64,000 nucleotides of DNA from Nocardia rosealba (GCF_020216065.1 NZ_JAIWNA010000006.1:1-64000); one strand, 5' to 3'. Shown: positions 29,798-39,005, counted from the stretch's first letter. A program made the numbers and translations. Notes: generated by a model from the sequence alone, not told the origin.

Positions 29798-31075
29798 TCA
29801 CTGTCGGTAACTGGACAAGAAGTTACCGAACCTTTCGATCGCCACGGCCAAGTCCCGTGCCCACGGCAATGTCACGATCCGCAGGTGATCGGTGGCGGGC
29901 CAGTTGAAGCCCGTGCCCTGCACCATGAGGATCTTCTCTTGTAACAACAGATCGAGCACAAGCTTCCCGTCGTCGTGGATCTCGTGCACATTCGGATCCA
30001 GACGGGGGAAGGCGTACAGCGCGCCACGCGGCTTCACACACGACACGCCGGGGATCATGTTCAGCCGCTCCCACGCCACATCGCGCTGCTCGAGCAACCG
30101 CCCGCCAGGCAGGATCAGGTCCTCGATGCTCTGATGGCCGCCCAGCGCTACCTGAATAGCGTGCTGAGCGGGCACATTCGGGCACAGCCGGGACGAGGCG
30201 AGCAGATCGATCCCCTCGAGGAACCCGGCCGCGTGGTCCTTGGGCCCGGTGATCGCCAGCCAGCCCGAGCGGTACCCGGCCACCCGATAAGCCTTGGACA
30301 GGCCGTTGAACGTCAGGCACAGCAGGTCCGGAGCCAGCGAGGCCAGCGAGATGTGCTTGGCGTCGTCGTAGAGGATCTTGTCGTAGATCTCGTCGGCGAG
30401 CAGCAGCAACCGATGCTTGCGCGCCAGGTCGACGATCTGCTGCAGCACCTCCGCCGAGTACACCGCGCCCGTCGGGTTGTTCGGGTTGATCACCAGCAGC
30501 GCCTTGGTGCGGTCGGTGATCTTCGATTCGATATCGGCGATATCGGGCTGCCAGCCGTTCTCCTCGTCGCACAGGTAGTGCACCGGGGTGCCGCCGGCGA
30601 GGCTGGTCATGGCGGTCCACAGCGGGTAGTCCGGCGCCGGGATCAGCACCTCGTCGCCGTTGTCGAGCAGCGCCTGCATGGTGACGGTGATCAGCTCCGA
30701 CACGCCGTTGCCCAGGTAGACGTCGTCCACGTCGAGCTCAGGGAAGCCCGGCACCAGCTCGTAGCGGGTGACGATCGCGCGTCGCGCCGACAGAATCCCC
30801 TTGGACTCGGAGTACCCCTGCGCGTACGGCAGCGCCGCGATCATGTCGCGCATGATCACATCGGGCGCCTCGAACCCGAACGGGGCCGGGTTGCCGATGT
30901 TGAGCTTGAGGATGCGATGGCCCTCGGCCTCCAGGCGTGCTGCCTGCGCGTGTACCGGCCCACGGATCTCGTAGACCACGTCCTGCAGTTTCTTCGACTG
31001 CTCGAGGACGCGCGGGGCGACATGCGGATGCTGTGGACTCACCCACCCCATGTTAGGGATGGTTGCCGACAACAT
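29798..31075 (-). CDS. aspC: Alanine/aspartate-type aminotransferase (AlaA/AspC)
   Basis: 425 residues, fold-type I. NPNNPTGAVYS, the PLP-ring region ADEIYDKI and the Schiff-base lysine in NGLSKAYRVAGYRSGW are intact. It matches the AlaA-like enzymes annotated aspC in mycobacteria (Rv0337c, beside etfD), transaminating alanine/pyruvate with glutamate/2-oxoglutarate. The ATG directly follows the XRE regulator stop (TGAATG), so the two genes are coupled; MGWVSPQ eight codons later is an alternative start. The 6C RNA lies just downstream on the same strand. Confidence 0.9.
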   Translation of the reverse strand: MLSATIPNMGWVSPQHPHVAPRVLEQSKKLQDVVYEIRGPVHAQAARLEAEGHRILKLNIGNPAPFGFEAPDVIMRDMIAALPYAQGYSESKGILSARRAIVTRYELVPGFPELDVDDVYLGNGVSELITVTMQALLDNGDEVLIPAPDYPLWTAMTSLAGGTPVHYLCDEENGWQPDIADIESKITDRTKALLVINPNNPTGAVYSAEVLQQIVDLARKHRLLLLADEIYDKILYDDAKHISLASLAPDLLCLTFNGLSKAYRVAGYRSGWLAITGPKDHAAGFLEGIDLLASSRLCPNVPAQHAIQVALGGHQSIEDLILPGGRLLEQRDVAWERLNMIPGVSCVKPRGALYAFPRLDPNVHEIHDDGKLVLDLLLQEKILMVQGTGFNWPATDHLRIVTLPWARDLAVAIERFGNFLSSYRQ

Positions 31076-32389
31076 TCACAGCCGGGGTTTGCCCGCCTGA
31101 GCCGCCGTTTCCAGGCAGAACTCCTCGATGCGCTCGTCGAGCCCGCGCGCTTCGACCGCATTGCGGTAGTTAGGGGCGGCGATTCGGCGGCGCAGACCGA
31201 CCAGCCGTTCGCCCAGCTGAGCGATGCGCCGGTCCTCCGGGAGGCCGAGCACCGGACGCAGGGCGTCGGCCGCGCCGTCGATACTCCCGTTGATGAGGTG
31301 CGCGGCCGCATTGTCGACGCGCGCCAGCGACTCGGCACCGTAGGAGCGCTGCAGCGGCGGCCCGCTCGAGTACAGCGCGATCGCGCGTTCGGTGGCCGCG
31401 AGCGCCTGCTCGGCGCGGCCGAGCTGGATGCAGGTGGCGCCCGCGTAATAGGCGGCCTTGGCCGTCGGGAAGCCGAACACCCCGCCGATCTCGTCGTGCA
31501 GCTCCTCGCGCCGGTCCGGATCGACCGACTCGGCCGCGCGCAGGCATCGGTCGGTCTCGGAGTCGTTGCCCAGCCGCGCCCACACCCGTGCCTCGATATT
31601 GAGCAATCGCACACGCGCCAGCCCACCCGGTGCGAATTCCTGTCCACCACGGGCTAATTGGACGGCGTTGCATGGACGGTCCGACCAGTTCTCGATCAGC
31701 GCGTGCATGCCGCGCGTCCAGGCCCGTAACCCGTTGTGCCCGCTGAGTTCGGCGTAAGCCCAAGCGGCCCTGATCTGTTCGCCCGCGGCATCGAGATAGC
31801 CGAGGTCGGTGCTCGCGTTGGCGAGCAAGCCGGACAGCGTGCCCGCCAGTAAATACAGGTGCGAGGTGTCCACCGGCTTCTGCTGTCCGTCGAGCAGTCG
31901 GTACACCCGCCGCCGCACCCGCAACATCTCCACCATCATGGGAGCCGGTGCGGCATAGACGTATTCGGTGGCGATCCGTCGCACGTCGGCATCGAGCTGG
32001 GCCAACGTGGTCGGTCCGACATTGGTGCTCTCCGCGGCGGCCGCGTGTTCGCTGGCCTCGTGCGCAGCCGCCATGATCAACTCCCTCTCCGACATCAACT
32101 CGGGCACAGCGCTTTTGCTTACCCCCGCGTCGACGAAGGCGAGCAGGTCGGTCTCGCCCGCCGGGGCGAGCAGCGCCGTGAATCTGGCGCGGACCACCTC
32201 GTCGGAGCGGGCCAGCGACGTATCGAGTGCCGCCTGGTTCACCGGTCGCGGCTTCACCCGCGCCCCACCGGCTTCCCATTTCGACACCAGCCGTTCGTGC
32301 ACGCCCAGATGAGCCGCGAACTCCCGGATGCTCATTCGTTTGGCATCGCGAAGAGCTCTGGCCTCTCTACCCGTCCACTCCCCGACCAC
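31076..32389 (-). CDS. XRE-family regulator with long helical C-terminus
   Basis: 437 residues. The N-terminal HTH (about 8-45; LRDAKRMSIREFAAHLGVHE and LVSKWEAGG) is an XRE/Cro type. The remaining 370 residues are Ala/Leu/Arg-rich helices with TPR-like spacing, as in many actinobacterial XRE regulators that sense a ligand or peptide through the C-terminal part. GAGG precedes the GTG start. The gene runs directly into the aminotransferase, so it may control alanine metabolism, or just share its promoter. The ligand is unknown. Confidence 0.8.
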   Translation of the reverse strand: MVGEWTGREARALRDAKRMSIREFAAHLGVHERLVSKWEAGGARVKPRPVNQAALDTSLARSDEVVRARFTALLAPAGETDLLAFVDAGVSKSAVPELMSERELIMAAAHEASEHAAAAESTNVGPTTLAQLDADVRRIATEYVYAAPAPMMVEMLRVRRRVYRLLDGQQKPVDTSHLYLLAGTLSGLLANASTDLGYLDAAGEQIRAAWAYAELSGHNGLRAWTRGMHALIENWSDRPCNAVQLARGGQEFAPGGLARVRLLNIEARVWARLGNDSETDRCLRAAESVDPDRREELHDEIGGVFGFPTAKAAYYAGATCIQLGRAEQALAATERAIALYSSGPPLQRSYGAESLARVDNAAAHLINGSIDGAADALRPVLGLPEDRRIAQLGERLVGLRRRIAAPNYRNAVEARGLDERIEEFCLETAAQAGKPRL

Positions 32390-32538
32390 GACGTCACCTC
32401 ATCCGATGGACAACACCTTCCAGAGTACGAGCGCGACAGTGAGACACACCACATGTTCGCCGAATCGGTTGCCTGAGGCAGCGAAAGGGCGGTGCGGGGC
32501 AGTGGTCACCGACCGCCGTGAGGGGCGATCCTGGAGGG

Positions 32539-33045
32539 GTGGAAGCCAGGACTGTCGATGACTGGGTGCGTTGCTACCAGCGCGAATTCGGGCTGCCCGT
32601 GCGCGAGCGTGGTGGCTTCGTGATGTTGCCGATCACCGATCGGCTGTGTGTGGTCCATCTGCCGACCGCGCGTGCCGAGAAGGTGTTCGCGGTGCTACAC
32701 GAGCAACGAACGGAGGGCCCGGTGCTCGCCCGTCAGATCCGCTGGAGCGTGCTCGCCACACCCGATGCCAGACCCACCGACGATCTCGCCGCCGAACTGT
32801 CGGGCCTCGATATCGACGTACCGGGCATCGGCAGCGCCGTGATGCTGCCGACCAGCCTCGGCCGCTGGAGCCGCGAGGGCTGTCACTGGGTGCGCCCGCC
32901 GTGCCCCGGCGACGTGTTCCCGCCGCTCACGAAGGTGCTGCGGATCGCTCTGGAAGTCGGTCCTCAGCGCGTCTCGACCGCGTTGAGCGAATCGGGCGAC
33001 AGGGGAAAATTCAGGTACGACCGCGACGGCGTCGGCCCCCGCTGA
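32539..33045 (+). CDS. Protein of unknown function, convergent with dcd
   Basis: 168 residues from the GTG at 32539; an upstream GTG at 32518 would add seven. Begins VEARTVDDWVRCYQREFGLPV, then alternating beta-like strands with a conserved-looking WSREGCHWVRPPCPGDVFPP near the C-terminal third. No family is recognised. Its 3' end overlaps the convergent dcd gene by 82 bp; the Dcd C-terminus is conserved, so the overlap is real or this gene's end has been extended by a lost stop. Divergent from the XRE regulator. Confidence 0.6.
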   Translation: MEARTVDDWVRCYQREFGLPVRERGGFVMLPITDRLCVVHLPTARAEKVFAVLHEQRTEGPVLARQIRWSVLATPDARPTDDLAAELSGLDIDVPGIGSAVMLPTSLGRWSREGCHWVRPPCPGDVFPPLTKVLRIALEVGPQRVSTALSESGDRGKFRYDRDGVGPR

Positions 33046-33563
33046 CCCTGATACTTCGACCCGGCCGCCGCACTCCCGTACGGATGCTCGGCCGGGCTCG
33101 TCAACCGGATCAGGCACAACTGCCCGATCTTCATCCCCGGCCACAGGGTGATCGGCAGGTTCGCCACATTCGACAGCTCGAGCGTGATGTGCCCGCTGAA
33201 CCCCGGGTCGATGAACCCCGCCGTCGAATGCGTGAGCAACCCGAGCCTGCCCAGACTCGACTTGCCCTCCAACCGCCCGGCCAGGTCGTCGGGCAAAGTG
33301 CACATCTCCAGTGTCGACCCGAGCACGAACTCCCCCGGATGCAGCACGAACGGCTCCCCCGGCTTCGGCTCGACCAGACTGGTCAGCTCGTCCTGCTGCT
33401 GGGCCGGATCGATATGGGTGTACCGGCTGTTGTCGAACACCCGGAACAGGCCGTCGAGCCGAACATCGATACTCGACGGCTGGACCATCGACTCGAGCAT
33501 CGGCTCGACCCCGAGCCGCCCAGCGGCGATCTCGGCGCGAATGTCACGATCGGAGAGCAGCAC
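32964..33563 (-). CDS. dcd: dCTP deaminase (probably bifunctional dCTP deaminase/dUTPase)
   Basis: 199 residues (190 in M. tuberculosis). LLSDRDIRAEI at the start, SSLGRLGL, HSTAGFIDPGFSGHITLELSN and the tail GQRGPTPSRSYLNF are the family signatures; the extra residues are at the C-terminus after NFPLS. It deaminates dCTP and, in mycobacteria, also hydrolyses the dUTP to dUMP for thymidylate synthesis. tRNA-Gly follows divergently at 33663. The 3' end overlaps the convergent unknown gene by 82 bp. Confidence 0.93.
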   Translation of the reverse strand: MLLSDRDIRAEIAAGRLGVEPMLESMVQPSSIDVRLDGLFRVFDNSRYTHIDPAQQQDELTSLVEPKPGEPFVLHPGEFVLGSTLEMCTLPDDLAGRLEGKSSLGRLGLLTHSTAGFIDPGFSGHITLELSNVANLPITLWPGMKIGQLCLIRLTSPAEHPYGSAAAGSKYQGQRGPTPSRSYLNFPLSPDSLNAVETR

Positions 33564-33662
33564 CGGCCCAGTTTAAGCAGGTGACGCCCCCACCACCCGA
33601 CCGAGCCCCCGAAGACTTGCATCCCCGCACGCCAGTTCTGATAGAGTCGCGATCGCACAACT

Positions 33663-33733
33663 GCCGATGTAGTTCAATGGTAGAACTCCTGCTTCCCAAG
33701 CAGGTAGCGCGGGTTCGATTCCCGTCATCGGCT
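33663..33733 (+). tRNA. tRNA-Gly (anticodon CCC)
   Basis: A 71-nt cloverleaf: acceptor GCCGATG/CATCGGC with discriminator T, anticodon arm CCTGC-TTCCCAA-GCAGG giving CCC, and T-arm GCGGG-TTCGATT-CCCGT (one G-T pair). CCA is not encoded. It reads GGG codons. A strong terminator follows 8 bases later. Confidence 0.96.
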
Positions 33734-33740
33734 CTCCCCG

Positions 33741-33786
33741 CCTCCCCGCGAACTCAGGCCAGCCCTGGACGCGGGGAGGCTTTTTT
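33741..33786 (+). terminator. Terminator of tRNA-Gly
   Basis: A 10-bp stem (33741-33750 with 33770-33779) is followed by C and TTTTTT. The stop of the convergent membrane-protein gene (33754) lies in its loop. Confidence 0.85.
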
Positions 33787-34203
33787 GTGCCGCCCTCGCC
33801 ACGCGAGCGCCGCGAGCAAGCCAGGGAACACGCCCCAGACGGTGATCAGCACGAGCCAGAACACCGGTGGCTGCGCGACCGGGCCGGGCTCGGGGTGCTC
33901 GTAGCTCGGCAGCCTGAAAACTCCCGAGTACCAAACGAGCCAGAGTGCGAAATCGGCGGCGAACAACAAACAACCGCCGAAGATCGCCCACCTCCACCCA
34001 CTCGCGGCACCGACGACCAACGCCACACCCGCGAAAACCGCGACGACCACCTTGGTGACGAGCAGGGCATGACTACCCGCCGAAACCTCCTCGTCGGGCA
34101 TACCTTCGACCATCAGCAGGAACGAGTAGACCAACACCAGAACAGCAGCGACACAGGCCCCGAGCCCGGAGAAGACGCGCGCCCAGACGCTCGATGACGA
34201 CAT
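33754..34203 (-). CDS. Small membrane protein of unknown function
   Basis: 149 residues with four predicted membrane helices (about 10-32, 45-66, 70-88, 110-135) and a basic C-terminus RGRHKKASPRPG. No family is recognised. It is convergent with tRNA-Gly, and its last codons lie in the loop of the tRNA terminator, so both may share the hairpin. Probably monocistronic. Confidence 0.7.
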   Translation of the reverse strand: MSSSSVWARVFSGLGACVAAVLVLVYSFLLMVEGMPDEEVSAGSHALLVTKVVVAVFAGVALVVGAASGWRWAIFGGCLLFAADFALWLVWYSGVFRLPSYEHPEPGPVAQPPVFWLVLITVWGVFPGLLAALAWRGRHKKASPRPGLA

Positions 34204-34256
34204 GACGGCATGGTAATCGTACGGATCTGCCTACTGCACACCCTGATCCAGCAAAA

Positions 34257-35729
34257 TCAGCGACCCCTACCATCCGATCGGCGCGGTAGCAGCAAGGCCG
34301 GAATCAATGCGAGCGCGATCATGACCGGAGCGATCAGGTAGGTGTGCTGGAACGCTTCGGCCAGGGCGGGAGCGAGCTCGGCGCGCTGGACCGGAGCCAT
34401 GTCGTGCAGGGCTTGCAAGCCGCCGGTCACCGGGAGGAGTGCGCCGAGGGTCACCGAGGAGACCGCGGTGCCGACCGCAAGGGCGGTGGTGCTGATCATG
34501 TTCAGCACCGTCGATCCCGCAGGCTGGTCGGCGCGGCTCAGCGACCGGGTCGCGGTGGTCATGACCGGCATCATGGTGCCGCCGCCACCGGCGCCCATCA
34601 GCAGCATGCTCGCGCCGAGTGCCCAGTACGGCGCGTCCGCGTCCAGTTGGACGATGAACGACACGAAACCGATGAGCGCCACCGTGATCGACAGCGGTAG
34701 GTAGCGGCCGGGCGGAATCCGATCGATCAATCGGCCCGCCACCTGCATGGTGAGACCGGAGGCCAGCGCGAACGGGATACCCAGGGCGCCTGCCATCAGT
34801 GCCGATTCGCCACGGACCACTTGGAAATACAAGGGCAGCAACAGCATCGAACCGAAGTAGCCGGCTGCGAACAGCGCGAGCAGCAGCGCAGCAGGGCCGC
34901 TGATCCGGTTGCCGAGGACCCGCAGGTTCAGCAGCGGATCCTCGATGGTCAGGGACCGGCGGACGAAGGCGGCGATGAGCACGGCCCCAGCCAGCAGCGG
35001 GACGAGCACCGCGGGCGTGGCGAATCCGGCCTGCTCACCGGCCGCGGTCACCCCGTAGATCAGCAGGGCCAGGCCGGGCGACATCAACAGGAGTCCGGGT
35101 AGGTCGAGTGCGTGCCGCGGTTCCGGCACATCGTCGGGCACGATCCGGGCTGCCAGGACCAGCACCAGCACACCCATCGGCAGGTTGATGAAGAACATCC
35201 ACCGCCACGACACCTCATCGATCAGGTAGCCGCCGATCACGGGACCGAGCAGCGGACCGACCAGAATGGCCAGACCAAGGGTGCTCATCAACCGGCCGAG
35301 CCCATCCGGCCCGGCCGCGCGCAGCAGGATCGTCATCGCGACCGGCATGAGCAGCCCGCCACTGGCGCCCTGCACGACCCGGAAAGCGATGAGCGACTCC
35401 ATGTTCCAGGCCAGACCCGCCAGCACCGAACCGATCGCGAACGCGGCGACCGCGGTCAGGTACAGCCGTTTGGCGCCGAACCGGCCGACCAGCCACGCCG
35501 AGGCGGGCACCACGGCACCGAGCGCGAGCGAATAGCCGGTCGCCACCCACTGGATGGTGTTCAGGCCCGCGTCGAATTCCGCGGACAACGTGTTGATCGA
35601 GACATTGACGATGGTCTGGTCCAGCGTGGCCATGATGGTGCCGAGCACCAGCACCAGGGCGATCGTCATCGGGTTGCGAGCGACGACGGACGACGCGGCA
35701 GCCTTCGCGGTAGTGGTCACGGCCCTCAC
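34257..35729 (-). CDS. MFS drug exporter, DHA2 (EmrB/QacA) family, 14 helices
   Basis: 490 residues. The DHA2 motifs are present: LDQTIVNVSINTL in helix 1 (motif D1), the motif C-like GPLLGPVIGGYLIDEVSWRWMFFINLP, and a motif A-like loop RFGAKRLYL. Such proteins extrude drugs with protons. The GTG start overlaps the FMN reductase stop by 4 bp, so the exporter is the second gene of a two-gene unit; a reductase-exporter pair suggests a response to quinones, nitroaromatics or similar redox-active toxins. Confidence 0.88.
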   Translation of the reverse strand: MRAVTTTAKAAASSVVARNPMTIALVLVLGTIMATLDQTIVNVSINTLSAEFDAGLNTIQWVATGYSLALGAVVPASAWLVGRFGAKRLYLTAVAAFAIGSVLAGLAWNMESLIAFRVVQGASGGLLMPVAMTILLRAAGPDGLGRLMSTLGLAILVGPLLGPVIGGYLIDEVSWRWMFFINLPMGVLVLVLAARIVPDDVPEPRHALDLPGLLLMSPGLALLIYGVTAAGEQAGFATPAVLVPLLAGAVLIAAFVRRSLTIEDPLLNLRVLGNRISGPAALLLALFAAGYFGSMLLLPLYFQVVRGESALMAGALGIPFALASGLTMQVAGRLIDRIPPGRYLPLSITVALIGFVSFIVQLDADAPYWALGASMLLMGAGGGGTMMPVMTTATRSLSRADQPAGSTVLNMISTTALAVGTAVSSVTLGALLPVTGGLQALHDMAPVQRAELAPALAEAFQHTYLIAPVMIALALIPALLLPRRSDGRGR

Positions 35730-36340
35730 GCCCCGTACGGGTTGGCGGCACGGGCGGCACGCAGTGCCTCACCCCACCAGGTCAATTGCTTCAGCATCGC
35801 CTTGGTGGCGGTAACCGCGTCGGACGAATCGGCCAGCTCACCCGCGTCATCGAATCGACGCCACGGATTCGCGAAGCTGACAGTGTCGCGAATGGTGACC
35901 GCGTGCAGTTCGGCGAAGACCGGCCGCAGATGTTCCACCGCCCGCAGCCCACCGGAGATCCCACCGTAGGAAACGAATCCCACCGGCTTGGCCTGCCATT
36001 CGACATGATGTTCGTCGATCAGATTCTTCAGCGCACCCGGGTAGCTGTGGTTGTACTCCGGCGTCACCACCACGAAAGCGTCAGCACGGGTGAGCGTTTC
36101 GGTGGCCTCGGCCCGTGACGGGTGATCGGTGACCGCACCGAACGAGTGCGACAGTGCGACCTCCCGGGTATCGACGATCTCGACCTCGAGAGTGTCGTGG
36201 CGCCGCAGCCGACCGACAAACCAGTCCGCAATGGTCGTGCCGAACCGACCCTCCCGTGTACTGCCGATGACTACCGCAACCCGCAACGGAGCCGGGACCG
36301 CCCCGTCCTGCGACCCTTCGATATCGACGTGGTTGCTCAT
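35726..36340 (-). CDS. NAD(P)H-dependent FMN reductase (flavodoxin-like)
   Basis: 204 residues. The FMN phosphate loop GSTREGRFG, TPEYNHSYPGALKNLIDEHH and SYGGISGGLRAVEHLR are the NADPH-dependent FMN reductase/azoreductase family signatures. It probably reduces quinones, azo dyes or nitro compounds using NAD(P)H and FMN. GAGGGGCCTC precedes the ATG. The MFS exporter gene overlaps its stop by 4 bp. The start was chosen on the ribosome site and the family start; longer frames lack both. Confidence 0.88.
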   Translation of the reverse strand: MSNHVDIEGSQDGAVPAPLRVAVVIGSTREGRFGTTIADWFVGRLRRHDTLEVEIVDTREVALSHSFGAVTDHPSRAEATETLTRADAFVVVTPEYNHSYPGALKNLIDEHHVEWQAKPVGFVSYGGISGGLRAVEHLRPVFAELHAVTIRDTVSFANPWRRFDDAGELADSSDAVTATKAMLKQLTWWGEALRAARAANPYGA

Positions 36341-36463
36341 GAGGCCCCTCCTCTGGACTATCGCACCAGCCTTGGCGCTGCCCACAGCCTCCAACCTCAA
36401 CCAAAATTCAGGTCAACCCCGTGTGATCGGGGCCATACCAACCACCCCGCCTTGCTCGGGTTG

Positions 36464-36775
36464 TCAGCCGCCCAGCTTCACGCACTCGGCGGCGATCTTC
36501 GCTTGGGCCGCACCCACTTTGGCCGCGTCTTCCTCGTTGAGCTCCTTGGCCTGGTCGCCGGCCTGGCCGTTGGCGACCATCACGCGCAGGCCGTCTTGGG
36601 ACATGCCCGAGTCGAGGAAGACCTGGGCGGCGCAGTCGGCGAGCGATACGTCCTTGAGGCCCTTGTCCTGCAGGGATTTCGACAGTTCCGCCTGGGTTAC
36701 CGCAGGCTCTTCGCTGCCGCAGGCCGACAGTGCCGGCAGCGCGATGAGCGCTGCGGCGATCAGACAGATCCGCAC
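36464..36775 (-). CDS. Small lipoprotein of unknown function
   Basis: 103 residues. VRICLIAAALIALPALSACGSEEP carries a lipobox, LSAC, with acylation expected at Cys20. The mature part is acidic and helical with two cysteines (ADCAAQ and AAECVKL) that could form a disulfide. GGAGG lies 9 bases before the GTG start. Alone on its strand between the FMN reductase and the crotonase gene. No family recognised. Confidence 0.75.
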   Translation of the reverse strand: MRICLIAAALIALPALSACGSEEPAVTQAELSKSLQDKGLKDVSLADCAAQVFLDSGMSQDGLRVMVANGQAGDQAKELNEEDAAKVGAAQAKIAAECVKLGG

Positions 36776-36889
36776 TCTGTGTGTCCTCCCGGTCGACACG
36801 CATCGGCCGATGCGTGGCCGAGTTGGATCATGCCCGAACGGCGGCGGATGGGCCACACCCCCGAACTGACTCACGAGTAAGATCGGGTC

Positions 36890-37633
36890 ATGGGAGAGCA
36901 CATCGATCTGCGGTTCGAGAACGCACGCGCTTATGTCACGCTGAATCGTCCGGCGAAACACAATGGACTGACTCTGGAAATGTTGCGTGACCTAGTCGCA
37001 GCGGCAGATGCGGTGTCCGGGCACAAGGAAATTCGCGCGGTCATCGTGACAGGTAACGGCCCGAGTTTCAGTAGCGGTCTGGATATCGCCGCCGCGACCC
37101 GCGACCCGATCGCCATTGTGCGCGAATTCCTGCCGCGACCGTGGCGGGGCACCAACACTTTTCAGGAAGCCTGCTGGGCATGGCGTCGCCTGGACGTCCC
37201 GGTGATCGCCGCGGTGCACGGCCGCTGCTTCGGCGGCGGACTGCAACTCGCCCTCGCCGCCGACTTCCGCATCGCCGCCCCGGCTGCCGAGTTCTCGGTG
37301 ATGGAAGCCGCGCACGGCCTCATTCCCGACATGTCGGGCACCGCGTCGTTGTCGCAGCTCATCGGCATCGATCAGGCTCTGCTGCTCACCATGACCGCGG
37401 AGCGCGTCGACGCCGATCACGCCAGAAGGATCGGTCTGGTCACCGATATCGCCGACGATCCGGTGGCTGCGGCGGAGTCTCTCGCCGACCGGATCGCGGC
37501 CCGCGATCCACGCGCGGTCGCCGCCGCCAAGCGCCTGTTCGACCGCTCCTGGCACCGGCCCGCACGCGGCAGTTTCGCCGCGGAACGGGCTGCACAAATC
37601 CCTCTGCTGCTGCGTAAGGCGATTTTTCGCTGA
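36890..37633 (+). CDS. Enoyl-CoA hydratase/isomerase family protein (crotonase)
   Basis: 247 residues. The crotonase oxyanion-hole segments are FSSGLDIAAA and VHGRCFGGGLQLALAADFRIA. At the usual catalytic-glutamate places the sequence has AAHGLIPDMSGTASL, where one Glu is replaced, so it may be an isomerase or have another CoA-linked activity rather than a classic hydratase. Monocistronic; about 3.3 kb upstream of fadE5, but with other genes between. Confidence 0.85.
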   Translation: MGEHIDLRFENARAYVTLNRPAKHNGLTLEMLRDLVAAADAVSGHKEIRAVIVTGNGPSFSSGLDIAAATRDPIAIVREFLPRPWRGTNTFQEACWAWRRLDVPVIAAVHGRCFGGGLQLALAADFRIAAPAAEFSVMEAAHGLIPDMSGTASLSQLIGIDQALLLTMTAERVDADHARRIGLVTDIADDPVAAAESLADRIAARDPRAVAAAKRLFDRSWHRPARGSFAAERAAQIPLLLRKAIFR

Positions 37634-37780
37634 CGCGGACAAATAAACGCAACCTCAACTCTAGGCCGCGTCACAGTACTTTCTCGCGCTTCCGGCTGTT
37701 AGTTTCAGTTCACTAATCCGACGGAAAAAGTACACCCGATTCAACTGGGTGTGCTTATTCCCGTGTGCCCGGAGGCTGAC

Positions 37781-38875
37781 GTGAACTCGCTCGCGATGAC
37801 CGTATTGGCGGGGGCCACCGCATTGCTGCTCGTCGGGACGGCGCCCGCCGCGGCCGACCCGAACGCGATCAACCCGATCCCGGTCCTCAACGGCACCTAC
37901 GGCCTGCCGATCCTGCACGGCCGGGCGCAGGCCGTGTTCCAGGTGACCGGCATGGCGAGCCCGAACGCCACGCACACCTACAACGTCCTCGGCACCGACC
38001 TGGGCATCATGTGGGACAACGGGCACGGCGAGATGCTCACCGCGTTCGGCGACACCGCGGGCGTCGGCCTGCCGAACCTGCTGCGCGACAGCAAGTGGGC
38101 GTGGCGCTCGAACTTCCTGGCCCGCAGTTTCAGCCGCAACCCGGCCGAGGGCATCCATTTCCACAGCGTGGTGCGCGACGGTGTCGGCCAGGCCCGCGAA
38201 CTCGTCTTCAGCCCGAAGGACGGCGAGGAGATCAGCCGGATCCCCACGGCGGGCGTGTCGGTCGGCGGCGTGCAATACATGTCGTTGATGTCGGTGCGCA
38301 GCTGGGACGCGCCCGGCGAGTGGACCACGAACTATTCGGGGTTGGCCGCGTCGTCGGACAACGGCGAGACATGGGCAGACCTTGCCCATACGCGCAGGCC
38401 GAACGACCACGGCCACAACAAGTTCCAGATGAACGCCTTCCTGAAAGACGGCGGCTACGTCTACGAATTCGGCACCCCGCCGGGCCGCGACAACGAAGCC
38501 TTCCTCGCCCGCGTGCCCGAGGGCGAGATCGAGAATCTCGACGCCTACGAGTACTGGGACGGCGGCGGCTGGAAGCGCGGCGACGCGAACGCCGCGGCCC
38601 CCGTCATGGCCGGGGCAGCCGAACTGTCGGTGATGTACAACGAGCACCTCGGCCAGTTCGTCTCCCTCACCACCGACCCCGGCAACTCGGTGGTGCTGCG
38701 CCGCGCACCGTCACCGGAAGGCCCGTGGAGCCCGCCCGAGATCCTCATCGATGCCCGCGAACTCCCCACCGCCTACGCCCCGCAGATCTTCCCGTACCAG
38801 ACCGGCCGCGACCTCTATTTCCTCACAACCGTCCACACCCAGTACAACGTCATCCTGATGCGCACACCCCTCTGA
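37781..38875 (+). CDS. Secreted DUF4185-domain protein
   Basis: 364 residues. A signal peptide (hydrophobic TVLAGATALLLVG, cleavage near APAAADP) is followed by a beta-propeller-like DUF4185 domain resembling glycosidase or sialidase folds: GTDLGIMWDNGHGEMLTAFGDT, SSDNGETWADL, and PQIFPYQTGRDLYFLTT. Repeated SSDNGETW/RRAPSPEGPW motifs are Asp-box-like. Activity is unproven in the family. GGAGGCTGAC precedes the GTG start. It is exported to the cell surface or medium. Confidence 0.82.
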   Translation: MNSLAMTVLAGATALLLVGTAPAAADPNAINPIPVLNGTYGLPILHGRAQAVFQVTGMASPNATHTYNVLGTDLGIMWDNGHGEMLTAFGDTAGVGLPNLLRDSKWAWRSNFLARSFSRNPAEGIHFHSVVRDGVGQARELVFSPKDGEEISRIPTAGVSVGGVQYMSLMSVRSWDAPGEWTTNYSGLAASSDNGETWADLAHTRRPNDHGHNKFQMNAFLKDGGYVYEFGTPPGRDNEAFLARVPEGEIENLDAYEYWDGGGWKRGDANAAAPVMAGAAELSVMYNEHLGQFVSLTTDPGNSVVLRRAPSPEGPWSPPEILIDARELPTAYAPQIFPYQTGRDLYFLTTVHTQYNVILMRTPL

Positions 38876-38892
38876 CAGTTCGACCACCACAA

Positions 38893-39005
38893 GCAAGCAC
38901 ATGGGTAACTCACCGGGCACGGGCTAACATGACAGCGACACACCGCCAGCCGCGTCGCAACCGAGAACGCACCTGAGCCTGGCCAGAATTCGCGGGGAGG
39001 CGGAA
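38893..39005. repeat. Dispersed ~115-bp repeat, copy B (methyltransferase leader)
   Basis: The partner of copy A at 29415-29530: the ends are conserved (33/34 and 19/19 bases), the middle is diverged. Its right end supplies the GGGGAGG ribosome site of the methyltransferase that starts at 39010. The copies even stay alignable over the first codons (CGGCGGAG in both). Confidence 0.7.

Noticed and set aside
37630..37674. Terminator with TGACGCGG/CCGCGTCA stem after the crotonase gene
   Set aside because: The loop of about 27 bases is too long for an efficient intrinsic terminator and there is no T-run.
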